Source: Oceanispirochaeta crateris (GTDB lineage Bacteria > Spirochaetota > Spirochaetia > DSM-2461). From it: 64,000 nt of DNA. The notes beneath the pieces were generated by a model. It was not told the DNA's origin and searched no databases. It saw only the letters and a program-made list of their open reading frames with translations. Of the stretch, positions 34,810 through 42,481 are shown in pieces (the stretch's first letter is position 1; each line of letters starts with the position of its first letter). The stretch covers positions 186,001 to 250,000 of the forward strand of contig NZ_CP036150.1 in assembly GCF_008329965.1 (NCBI RefSeq), given 5' to 3'. The position numbers were made by a program, and so were the translations under genes.

Positions 34810-35460
34810 GTGTCCGTAAAAGAAAACAAAATCCTAAATACGGCCATTACGCGCCGAGACTTTCTTAAGTTTACAGGACTTGGAACAGTCGGAGCCGCTG
34901 CAGCATCCTGGTTACTACCCGGATGTCAATCCAAAGATATCAAGATATTCGAAACAGCAGATGGTATGATTATTCATGAAGCTGCCCGTTGTACTGGTTG
35001 TCTCATATGTGAGTCTACCTGTTCTGTTGGAAATGACGGAAAAGCGAGTCAGATTACCGCACGTATCAAAGTCAGTCAGAATCTGGCTTATGGACCCGAC
35101 GGAGTCAGAGGGGACTGGGTTCATGGAAAGGGTGAAAATGGTAATTTTACCATGACCGCCGATACATGCCGTCAGTGTGAACAACCCGCCTGCGCTTTAG
35201 CCTGTCCGCAGGGAGCTATATTTCAGCAGGAAGCTACTGGCGCACGTGAAGTTGATCCTGAGAAATGTGTCGGCTGCGGAACTTGTACCCGCGCCTGTCC
35301 CTGGGGAATCCCCACACTGGATCCGGAAACCAATATTTCTACAAAATGTATTCTCTGTCACGGCTACACAGCTTGTGTCAAAGATTGTCCTACCGGGGCT
35401 CTTTCCTATGTTTCATGGGAAGACGCACTCAAGAACTATAAAAAACACTTTCAGGTTTAA
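34810..35460 (+). CDS. Tat-exported four-cluster ferredoxin-like protein
   Basis: A 216-residue iron-sulfur protein. The N terminus TRRDFLKFTGLG (residues 14-25) is a twin-arginine signal, and LLPGC soon after could be a lipobox, so it may be anchored outside. Four cysteine groups follow: CTGCLICESTC, CRQCEQPACALAC, CVGCGTCTRAC and CILCHGYTACVKDC, enough for four [4Fe-4S] clusters. It resembles the YdhY/YdhX-type partners of AOR-family enzymes. The GTG start is preceded by GGGAGGAG, which is also the 3' strand of the riboswitch stem. It probably carries electrons for the enzyme encoded next and may hand them to a quinone or periplasmic partner. Confidence 0.88.
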   Translation: MSVKENKILNTAITRRDFLKFTGLGTVGAAAASWLLPGCQSKDIKIFETADGMIIHEAARCTGCLICESTCSVGNDGKASQITARIKVSQNLAYGPDGVRGDWVHGKGENGNFTMTADTCRQCEQPACALACPQGAIFQQEATGAREVDPEKCVGCGTCTRACPWGIPTLDPETNISTKCILCHGYTACVKDCPTGALSYVSWEDALKNYKKHFQV

Positions 35461-35479
35461 GAATTAGGAGGAAGAAAAC

Positions 35480-37582
35480 ATGGCGCTTAAAGGCGGATGG
35501 ACAGGTACTATACTTAGAGTAAACCTGAGTACGGGAGAAATTACCCGTGAATCTACAGAAAAATACACTTATTTCATCGGTGGTATGGGAATCGGATATA
35601 AAGTCATGTGGGACGAAGTCCCTGCCGGAACTCATCCTTTTGCCGAGGAAAACAGAATTATATTCGGAGTGGGCCCTCTGACTGGTACAGGAGCAATGTG
35701 CAGTGGAAGGACCAACATTACAAGTCTTTTAGCTTCTAACCCATTTCATGGTGTCAGTGACAGTCATATGGGTGGGCACTTTGCCGTAGAACTGAAATAT
35801 GCGGGGTATGATGCCATCATTATTCAGGGAAAATCTGAAAAACCGGTGTGGCTTAGAATTGCCGACCAGGATGTCAGCCTAGAAGATGCATCTCTCTTGT
35901 GGGGACATGGGACTTTTAGCACGATTAAAGAAGTAACAGCCCTCATGGGAAAAGACTCCCAGGTTGCCGCTATCGGTCAGGCTGGTGAAAACCAGGTGAA
36001 CCTTTCGGTCATCAGAACCGGAACAAGCCACTCGGCTGGTGGCCATGGCGGAGTCATGGGTTCCAAAATGCTCAAGGCCATTGGTCTTAGGGGAACCGGA
36101 TCGGTAAAGATTGCCGGTGACAGATTAAAATGGCATGCATTAAATAAATCAACCTTCGATATCGTGGGTGCCAATAACCAGCATGTTGTTCCTTCCACCC
36201 CTCAACCCTGGGCCGAATTCCATGATCCAGCCAGCCGCTGGACAGCTCAGAAAGGTCTTATGTGGGGAGCCGCGGAATATCCCATTGAAACTGGAGAATG
36301 CCCTCCTGGAGAACCAAATAAGATCGGTTACCGGACAATGAAGTCTATCAAGGACCTGGGTCCTGCCGCTGAAAAATATACGGTCCGCATGGGGGGATGT
36401 GCCTCATGTCCAGTTCGTTGTCATGCCCATTTGAATGTACCTGAACTAGAAGCCTATGGTGTGAGCCCCTATGTAGCCAATACATGTATGGGATTTTACT
36501 CACCCAATGGAATTATGAATGGTAAATACAATATTGAGGGAAAAACAAAGGACGAAGCAACTGTTATTGGCCGAACAGCAGGAGCTCAGGTAGCGGATGA
36601 CCTGGGAGTTTGGTGTAATTACGGGCAGATAGGACGTGACTTTCAATGGACATTAAAACATGGTTACCTGAAAAAAGTTCTTCCTGCAGAAGAGTATGCC
36701 AGTCTAAAATTGGATTTGCTGGAAGCAGGAGATCCTAACTTCTTTCATGAGTTCTATCGCCGTATAGCTTTCAAAGAAGGTGAATTGGCCACATTGGGTG
36801 AAGGAGCCCACTATGTGGCTAAGAAGTGGAACCTGCCGGAAGAGTACTGGACCTACAAAGGAAACAAACTTTGGAGCAAGGTCGGATACCCCGTCCATCA
36901 TAGTAATGAATCCAATGGTGTGGTAGGAGCTGTTATTTCCTCTATGTTTAATCGGGATGCTCAGTGTCATACTCATCAGAACCTTATCGGAAGCGGTCTT
37001 CCTACGAAAATACAACAGGAAATTGCGGCCGAGCACTGGGGTGAGGGAGCTATTGACGAACCTGCGTTCTATACTCCTGCCAATGAAGCGAAAGCCAAGT
37101 TTACAAAATGGAGCATTGTACGGAATGTACTGCACGATTCATTGACTCTGTGTAACTGGATGTGGCCCATGACAGTTTCTCCTCTGAAAGAGAAGGGCTA
37201 CAGAGGTGATACCTCTCTTGAGTCCAAGTTTTTTAGCATGGCTACCGGATTTAATGTAAGAGAGGACGTTTTGGATAGTTATGCAGAACGTGTCTTTACC
37301 CTGCACCGTGCATTGACCGCCAAACAGATGAACTCTAAGAATCTGCGGGAAGATCATGACCAGCTGACAGGTTGGCAGTATTCAATGGATCCAGAGAAGA
37401 CTGCCTTCGATCAGGGGACAATCAAGCTGGATAAGGATGACTACAATATGGCTTTGACCTATTTTTACAAAGAAATGGGCTGGGATGAGACAACTGGTAT
37501 TCCTACACGGAAAAAACTGGATGAGCTGGAACTTTCAGATGTAGCAGATCAGCTGGAAAGTCTTGGACTCCTGACAGCCTGA
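35480..37582 (+). CDS. AOR-family (tungsten/molybdenum) oxidoreductase, YdhV-like
   Basis: A 700-residue aldehyde:ferredoxin oxidoreductase family enzyme. Family features are the N-terminal GWTGTILRVNLSTGEITRE, the cofactor-binding IGGMGIGYK and GTGAMCSGRTN, AGENQVNLSVIRTG, and the [4Fe-4S] ligands CASCPVRC (about 307-314) with a distal cysteine in TLCNWMW. The length and the pairing with a ferredoxin-like protein resemble E. coli YdhV and YdhY. The enzyme itself has no Tat signal, which leaves its compartment open: either cytoplasmic, or carried with its partner. The substrate is unknown. AGGAGG precedes the ATG. Confidence 0.9.
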   Translation: MALKGGWTGTILRVNLSTGEITRESTEKYTYFIGGMGIGYKVMWDEVPAGTHPFAEENRIIFGVGPLTGTGAMCSGRTNITSLLASNPFHGVSDSHMGGHFAVELKYAGYDAIIIQGKSEKPVWLRIADQDVSLEDASLLWGHGTFSTIKEVTALMGKDSQVAAIGQAGENQVNLSVIRTGTSHSAGGHGGVMGSKMLKAIGLRGTGSVKIAGDRLKWHALNKSTFDIVGANNQHVVPSTPQPWAEFHDPASRWTAQKGLMWGAAEYPIETGECPPGEPNKIGYRTMKSIKDLGPAAEKYTVRMGGCASCPVRCHAHLNVPELEAYGVSPYVANTCMGFYSPNGIMNGKYNIEGKTKDEATVIGRTAGAQVADDLGVWCNYGQIGRDFQWTLKHGYLKKVLPAEEYASLKLDLLEAGDPNFFHEFYRRIAFKEGELATLGEGAHYVAKKWNLPEEYWTYKGNKLWSKVGYPVHHSNESNGVVGAVISSMFNRDAQCHTHQNLIGSGLPTKIQQEIAAEHWGEGAIDEPAFYTPANEAKAKFTKWSIVRNVLHDSLTLCNWMWPMTVSPLKEKGYRGDTSLESKFFSMATGFNVREDVLDSYAERVFTLHRALTAKQMNSKNLREDHDQLTGWQYSMDPEKTAFDQGTIKLDKDDYNMALTYFYKEMGWDETTGIPTRKKLDELELSDVADQLESLGLLTA

Positions 37583-37586
37583 AAAT

Positions 37587-38147
37587 ATGAATAACCCTAT
37601 CCAGGGGATTCTACTGGAGGCGGTGAAAACCGCCTCCGGGCTTTCCCGCCTCATTGACGATCTGGAACTGACAAAGCTCTGCATGGAAGAAGTTTCAGAT
37701 GATATAGAAATCACCAATTCCGAAATACGCGAGATTATTCTGACAATGAATGATCAGGAAGAGTTTACTTTATGCGTATTCACGGGCAAAGAGCGACTCC
37801 GCTGTTTTGACTCTACCATCATGAGCCTGTCCTACGCGAAGGCATTGAACCTCGGTGCCGAGGGGGACATTTTTGAAACGATTGCCTCGACGGTACGCAA
37901 TGAATCCAGACAGTATCCACGGCCTACTATGATAGATATGTTTCGACATCCTCCTTATAATCTGGAGCCCGAGATTCTGGAACATACGGTTGAAGCCATT
38001 CTTAAGGATCATTCTGAATTTAAAGATATATGCCGAAGTTCGGCATCCAATGGAGACATTTACTTGTACTCCAATCGATACATCAATAAATCAAGGGCAG
38101 ACTATCTTTCTGAGTGGGAGTCTGTCGGAAGCTTGGAGTCACAATAA
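37587..38147 (+). CDS. Unrecognised protein of the AOR operon
   Basis: A 186-residue soluble protein with no signal peptide, no cysteine cluster and no motif I recognise. It begins with two helical stretches, and has a QEEFTLCVFTGKERL beta-rich middle and a charged helical C-terminal part ending in a SRADYLSEW segment. It starts 4 bp after the AOR gene and its stop directly abuts the next ATG, so it is a true operon member. Its place after AOR recalls E. coli ydhW. An assembly chaperone for the AOR enzyme or its export partner is a reasonable guess from position only. Confidence 0.7.
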   Translation: MNNPIQGILLEAVKTASGLSRLIDDLELTKLCMEEVSDDIEITNSEIREIILTMNDQEEFTLCVFTGKERLRCFDSTIMSLSYAKALNLGAEGDIFETIASTVRNESRQYPRPTMIDMFRHPPYNLEPEILEHTVEAILKDHSEFKDICRSSASNGDIYLYSNRYINKSRADYLSEWESVGSLESQ

Positions 38148-38828
38148 ATGATAGATCAGAATATGTTGAATCTGACACCACCTCAGGTTGAAGAAAATGA
38201 AATCACACTCTATGTGGGCACAACGCTGTTTCAGACCTTTCTCTGCACCCCTGAGGCATTGGAAGAGTTAGGCGTCGGACACCTGTACTGCCGAGGCATC
38301 ATAAGTGAAAGAGAGGATATTACTAAGATAGAAATATCCAAAATTGAGCAAGATGGATTGGACAAGTATGAGATCCGGGTGGAGCTGAAGAATCAGATAG
38401 AAAAAGATCGGAAAAGACAGGACTCTTTTCAAATGCCTTCAGTCTCCCATCTTCAGGATCTTGCCGCTAATATCAAAGACCTTGCCGGGAAATACCGGAG
38501 CCATGGAGGAATCCACTGTGCTGCCTTATCAGATAGTCGTGACATTGTTTCTCTTTATGAGGATGTAGGCAGGCATAATGCCTTTGACAAAGCCATTGGA
38601 GCCGCGGTAATAAAAGGAATTCGACCCTCTGAACTCATCTATTTTTCATCGGGACGTATCAATTCGGAAATCGCCGAAAAAGCAGCTGTCTGCCGTCTGC
38701 CCCTTCTTGTCAGCCGGAGTATTGCCACCACAAGGGCCTGTTTCATTGCCGGAGGATCAAATACCTGCATCATTGGCAGGATTGAATCAAAGATTCCCTT
38801 CTTGTATACTGCCTCCACGAGAGAGTAA
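38148..38828 (+). CDS. Divergent FdhD-like protein lacking the CxxC loop
   Basis: A 226-residue FdhD-family protein. The C-terminal hallmark parts are present: HGGIHCAALSDSRD, EDVGRHNAFDKAIGAA and SSGRINSEIAEKAA. The N-terminal part is shorter and the sulfur-transfer CxxC loop is absent; the corresponding region reads DRKRQDSFQMPSV. It therefore cannot work by the known cysteine mechanism and may instead bind or present the cofactor of the AOR enzyme. It directly abuts its neighbours (stop-start contact on both sides). The canonical paralogue is at 25329. Confidence 0.82.
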   Translation: MIDQNMLNLTPPQVEENEITLYVGTTLFQTFLCTPEALEELGVGHLYCRGIISEREDITKIEISKIEQDGLDKYEIRVELKNQIEKDRKRQDSFQMPSVSHLQDLAANIKDLAGKYRSHGGIHCAALSDSRDIVSLYEDVGRHNAFDKAIGAAVIKGIRPSELIYFSSGRINSEIAEKAAVCRLPLLVSRSIATTRACFIAGGSNTCIIGRIESKIPFLYTASTRE

Positions 38829-39599
38829 ATGAAGCATAAAGCAAAAGAAAACGAGCCGGAGGTTCTTGAATCACAGCCGGTTTTAGCTCATATAAAAGAG
38901 CTGCGGACCGTATTTTTTGTCTCAATCATTGCCCTGGCCATTGGCAGTTGTATCAGTTTTTACTTTTTTGATCCCATCATCAATTTTCTCTATAAACCAT
39001 TCAGCACAATGGAAGGGCTCGGATCGACGGATACCCTTTTTGTGAATTTCCTTTTTGAAGGATTCGTTACAAAATTAAAAATATCGGTGATGGCAGGGCT
39101 GACTATGGCTGTTCCGGTCATCCTTTTCATGTTAGTCCGCTTTACTCTGCCTGCTCTCAGGAAAAAAGAAAAAAATGTTCTCTTCGGGGCTCTGGTTTGC
39201 GGAGGGTTTCTTGTCATTGTAGGGTTCTATTACGGATATTTTTACATACTGCCCCTCACTGTTCAATTCTTTACCAGCAGGGGATTCTTGCCTGATAATG
39301 TTGGCTTCATGCTGAACTATCAGAAAAATGTCATCTATATTTTCAGGTTTATACTGATGATCATGCTGAGCTTCCAGTTTCCCATACTGCTTGAAGTACT
39401 ACTAGTATTGAATATTGTCTCCCGGAAGGCTCTTTTTAAGGCAAGCCGTTTTGTCATCGTCCTTGTCTTTATTGTGTCGGCGTTAATAACCCCTCCCGAT
39501 TTTATTTCCCAGTGTATAATTTCCCTGCCCCTGATCTTTCTCTATTTTTGTGCTATTTTCATAGCCAAAATATTTCATTTCGGCGAACAGGAGAAATAG
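38829..39599 (+). CDS. tatC: Twin-arginine translocase TatC
   Basis: A 256-residue membrane protein with six helices. The opening LAHIKELRTVFFVSIIALAIG (cut here at the helix) and the later FYYGYFYILPLTVQFFT and SFQFPILLEVLLVL parts are characteristic of TatC. It follows the FdhD-like gene with no gap and is followed by tatB- and tatA-like genes. The Tat substrate in this operon is the ferredoxin at 34810. Confidence 0.92.
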   Translation: MKHKAKENEPEVLESQPVLAHIKELRTVFFVSIIALAIGSCISFYFFDPIINFLYKPFSTMEGLGSTDTLFVNFLFEGFVTKLKISVMAGLTMAVPVILFMLVRFTLPALRKKEKNVLFGALVCGGFLVIVGFYYGYFYILPLTVQFFTSRGFLPDNVGFMLNYQKNVIYIFRFILMIMLSFQFPILLEVLLVLNIVSRKALFKASRFVIVLVFIVSALITPPDFISQCIISLPLIFLYFCAIFIAKIFHFGEQEK

Positions 39600-39603
39600 A
39601 GTC

Positions 39604-39918
39604 ATGAATGGACTGGGATTTCAGGAAGTATTGGTTATTGTTGCCCTTGTCATCTTGTTTATACGCCCTCAGGAACTGCCGGTTATTTTTCGTAAATTGG
39701 GAAAAGCCTGGGCCAAGGTCTATTATTACTATACTTTAATGAAAAAAGAGCTCCAGAGTATGGAGAAAGAGATTGGAATAGAAGAAGAAATGAAAGAAAT
39801 TCGATCCATGAATGCAAGAATGAAGAGCGAGATTGCCAATTTTGACCGCGCTCTATCAGATACAGTGAATACAAAGGTCACATCAAATAATAAAACGGAA
39901 GAACAGAAGGAGTCATAA
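39604..39918 (+). CDS. tatB: TatB-like translocase subunit
   Basis: A 104-residue protein with one N-terminal transmembrane helix (FQEVLVIVALVILFI), the short RPQELPVIFRKLGKA hinge-amphipathic helix and a long charged coiled-coil tail. The tail length and the proline in the hinge fit TatB better than TatA. It starts 4 bp after tatC. Confidence 0.8.
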   Translation: MNGLGFQEVLVIVALVILFIRPQELPVIFRKLGKAWAKVYYYYTLMKKELQSMEKEIGIEEEMKEIRSMNARMKSEIANFDRALSDTVNTKVTSNNKTEEQKES

Positions 39919-39920
39919 TT

Positions 39921-40106
39921 ATGTTAGGAACTACAGAAGTCATGGTCATTGGTGGGGTCGTGGTATTGCTTTTTGGAGCATCGGCTATACCAAAATTTGC
40001 CAAGAGCCTTGGAAAAGCCAAGAAAGAGTTCAAGGAAGGACTTGAAGAGGGCGATTCCGAAATGAATGAATCGGACAACAATAAAACCGAAACCAAGGAA
40101 AAATAA
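39921..40106 (+). CDS. tatA: TatA-like translocase subunit
   Basis: A 61-residue protein with an N-terminal helix (TTEVMVIGGVVVLLFGASA), then the conserved IPKFAKSLGKAKKEFKEG amphipathic helix and a short acidic tail. This is a standard TatA. It lies 2 bp after tatB and closes the operon. Confidence 0.9.
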   Translation: MLGTTEVMVIGGVVVLLFGASAIPKFAKSLGKAKKEFKEGLEEGDSEMNESDNNKTETKEK

Positions 40107-40193
40107 TCTTTAGATTATAGGCCTTCTCTTTGTTACTATGTTGAGAGAAATGAGGCTATTGTAGATATAAAAAACAAGGTTTCCGTAGAGTTG

Positions 40194-40248
40194 ATTGCTG
40201 CTGTTCTTTTCAACTTCATAGCTGATAGTCTGCAGCAATTTCTTATTT
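40194..40248 (+). terminator. Possible terminator of the AOR-Tat operon
   Basis: ATTGCTGC (40194-40201) can pair with GCAGCAAT (40232-40239) before TTCTTATTT. The 30-nt loop is long, so this is a weak call. Confidence 0.3.
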
Positions 40249-41689
40249 ATAAGCCTAACTCAAGAACACGAATAGCCTCTTGTACATCATCGGGATTCCA
40301 CTTTTTCAGGATACCGAAACCCTTCGCCCTGTACCAGTATGCCTGCCGTATTTCATGACTGAACCGGCCCAGTAAAAAATCTTTGAGCAATTTTTTTGTG
40401 AACCTTTTGGAATATTTTTGTGCTAAATCGATTATGGTCTTTTCTGTAGGATCAACTGTAATGACCTTCCCCCTGCACACATCACAACTGTTACAATCTT
40501 CTGGTACCGCTTCCAGGATGGCAAGGAGGGATTCCCGGCGGCATGTTTCTGAGTCTTCTGCAAAAGTCAGTAGTTTTTCATAGCGCTCTCTTAAATCTTC
40601 TCTTGGATTCTCCGCCTCACGGAGACGGTCTGATGGATGGTATAAAAGGATGGCCCGGCAGGGTTGCCTGTCACGGCCGGCCCGTCCAGATTCCTGCAGA
40701 TAGGCCTCCACCGAAGAGGGGAGGGTGTAATGAATCACAGTCCGGATATTTGGCTTGTCCATACCCAAACCGTAGGCACATGTGGCAGCCAGAATCCCAT
40801 TCTCAGATCTAAAATACCAATTTTCAAGGTCAGTCCTTAGTTCCTTGGAGAGTCCTGCATGGTAAAAACGGATCTCCTGATCATCCAGTCTCTGTCTGAG
40901 GTAGAGGGCACACTGTTCGGTTTGTCTTCGGCTGGAGCAGAAGATGATAGCCGGGCGATCGATGCGTGGAATAAGTTCTGTCAGTGTTTGCATTCGTGAC
41001 AGGACAGGCAAAACCTCATAGTGAATATTCACACGGTCAGGATTGGCCATCACCAGATTGAAATCCACTTCGCTAAAAAGAATAGATTTTATTTTTTCTA
41101 GAATCTGAGGAGACGCTGTGGCCGTATAGGCTGTTATTTGCTGAGCTGCCAGTTCGGGCAGCACTTCTCCCAGTTTCAAACAGGCCGGTCGAAAGGTCTC
41201 TCCCCATTCAGGAATGGTATGAGCCTCATCCAGAACCAGATGGGCTATATTCACTTTTTTGAGTTTCTCTCTGACTTCCGGTAGGATCAGTATTTCCGGG
41301 TTTGTTAAGAGCATATTGAGGGATCCATCTTCTACAGAGGACCAAATCTTCGCTTTTTCGGACTGGCTCATCCCACCTTTGAGGAGTGCTCCTTTCATCC
41401 CGGCTTCCTCTACCCTCCGCAGCTGATCCGCCATCAGTCCCAGAAGGGGAAAGACAACGATTGTCAGCCCCTCCAGCAAGCAGGCCGGTAGCATGAAACA
41501 GAGGCTTTTTCCGGCCCCCGTGGGGAGTAGTACCACCTGATTTCGGGGGGCTTCCTCCTGTTCCTCCTCTCCGAAGTAACCAGAGCTTCTGAGTATGTTT
41601 GTGATGACCAGATGCTGGTAGGGGAAGAGGTAGCTAATATCGAAGCGTTCTTTTGCTGTTTGGGTAAGTGGATCGGGAGTCATATACAT
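40247..41689 (-). CDS. recQ: RecQ-family ATP-dependent DNA helicase
   Basis: A 480-residue superfamily 2 helicase. Motif I is LLPTGAGKSLCF, motif II is LDEAHTIPEWG, motif III is AYTATASP, and motif VI is QESGRAGRDRQ. The cysteines CRRESLL and CNSCDVC form the RecQ zinc site. An HRDC domain is absent, so it is the short form. The start is the ATG at 41689 or 41683; neither has a clear ribosome site. Its coding sequence at 41479-41611 is homologous to a decayed fragment at 44864-44995. Confidence 0.9.
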   Translation of the reverse strand: MYMTPDPLTQTAKERFDISYLFPYQHLVITNILRSSGYFGEEEQEEAPRNQVVLLPTGAGKSLCFMLPACLLEGLTIVVFPLLGLMADQLRRVEEAGMKGALLKGGMSQSEKAKIWSSVEDGSLNMLLTNPEILILPEVREKLKKVNIAHLVLDEAHTIPEWGETFRPACLKLGEVLPELAAQQITAYTATASPQILEKIKSILFSEVDFNLVMANPDRVNIHYEVLPVLSRMQTLTELIPRIDRPAIIFCSSRRQTEQCALYLRQRLDDQEIRFYHAGLSKELRTDLENWYFRSENGILAATCAYGLGMDKPNIRTVIHYTLPSSVEAYLQESGRAGRDRQPCRAILLYHPSDRLREAENPREDLRERYEKLLTFAEDSETCRRESLLAILEAVPEDCNSCDVCRGKVITVDPTEKTIIDLAQKYSKRFTKKLLKDFLLGRFSHEIRQAYWYRAKGFGILKKWNPDDVQEAIRVLELGL

Positions 41690-42029
41690 AGTTACATAAA
41701 AAAACGAAATGGTGCTTTAATTTTATAGAGAAGGAATTGATTCTTGTCGTGTTTATGAAGAAACATTTGAACAAAATCTTATGGTCCATCATGTTTGCTT
41801 CATTCGATTCAAGTATTAGAAGGATTCAATAGAATCTGGAGCGACGATTTTCTTGACAAATTATTAGGTATGACTAATAATTCTTAAGAAGATATAGTTT
41901 ATTAAATTTTTTATTAGAAATGATTTCTGATAAGGGAATATCATTGTACTTATGATTTACGGAAATTTATTTCAGCTTGGTGATATATCCCTTTTAAAGT
42001 ACCAAATACTACAGTTAAGGAGATACGGT
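41690..42029. other. 340-bp intergenic region between recQ and the lipoprotein gene
   Basis: It holds the promoter-operator at 41853-41882 and, further downstream, a leader of about 145 nt before the TTG at 42030. In that leader AAGGGAATATCA (41932-41943) can pair imperfectly with TGATATATCCCTT (41981-41993). No coding sequence was recognised; the ATG at 41952 has no well-placed ribosome site. Confidence 0.5.
41853..41882 (+). promoter_or_regulatory. Promoter overlapped by a TTAG-N6-CTAA operator
   Basis: TTGACA (41853-41858) is followed after 17 bp by AATAAT (41876-41881). The spacer and -10 box are covered by AATTATTAG-GTATGA-CTAATAATT (41859-41882), a palindrome with perfect 9-bp arms and the same core found before feoAB and between the ECF and ferric-type ABC operons. 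A bound protein would block RNA polymerase. Confidence 0.65.
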
Positions 42030-42473
42030 TTGAAAAGATTGTTTGGTTTTATATTCATTCTTTTGCTAATTAGCATGGTATTTATGTCCTGTGAGGATGT
42101 GAATAACGGTTCTCCAGATATATCCATTACTGGTAAATCGGAAGCCAGTGGTGATGATGGCAGTCTCTCTAATGGTGATCTTATTGATTTTGGAAATGTT
42201 TATTCTCCAATTGATGAAGATCTTTCGTTTACCATTGGAAATGCGGGCGATTCGGATCTCACAGTTTCATCAATAGTTCTTTCAGGAAGTGATGTCTATA
42301 GTTTGCCGACGAATCCCGCTCCTGTAAATATCCCTGTTGGTGAAGAACAGGTCTTCATAATCAGATTCACCTCAGATATCACAGGAGCAAGAACAGGAAC
42401 CGTCACTATTAACAGCGACGATCCCGATGAATCGAGCTTTCAGTTATCCCTTACAGGGTATGCTACTTCATAA
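42030..42473 (+). CDS. Small lipoprotein with an Ig-like (choice-of-anchor D) domain
   Basis: A 147-residue protein starting at TTG 42030, with AAGGAG at 42017-42022. From this start it reads MKRLFGFIFILLLISMVFMSC, a clear lipoprotein signal with lipobox FMSC. The mature part DFGNVYSPIDEDLSFTIGN, then TVSSIVLSGSDVY and GTVTINSDDPDESSFQLSLTG is an Ig-like ASH/choice-of-anchor D repeat often found in surface and adhesive proteins. It should sit in a periplasmic or outer leaflet. Its promoter carries the metal-type operator, suggesting starvation-induced expression. Confidence 0.8.
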   Translation: MKRLFGFIFILLLISMVFMSCEDVNNGSPDISITGKSEASGDDGSLSNGDLIDFGNVYSPIDEDLSFTIGNAGDSDLTVSSIVLSGSDVYSLPTNPAPVNIPVGEEQVFIIRFTSDITGARTGTVTINSDDPDESSFQLSLTGYATS

Positions 42474-42481
42474 TAAATTTT

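Noticed and set aside
41952-42029. ATG at 41952 as the start of the Ig-like lipoprotein
   Set aside because: It would add 26 residues before the signal peptide. The TTG at 42030 has AAGGAG 7 nt upstream and puts the lipobox at the right distance.
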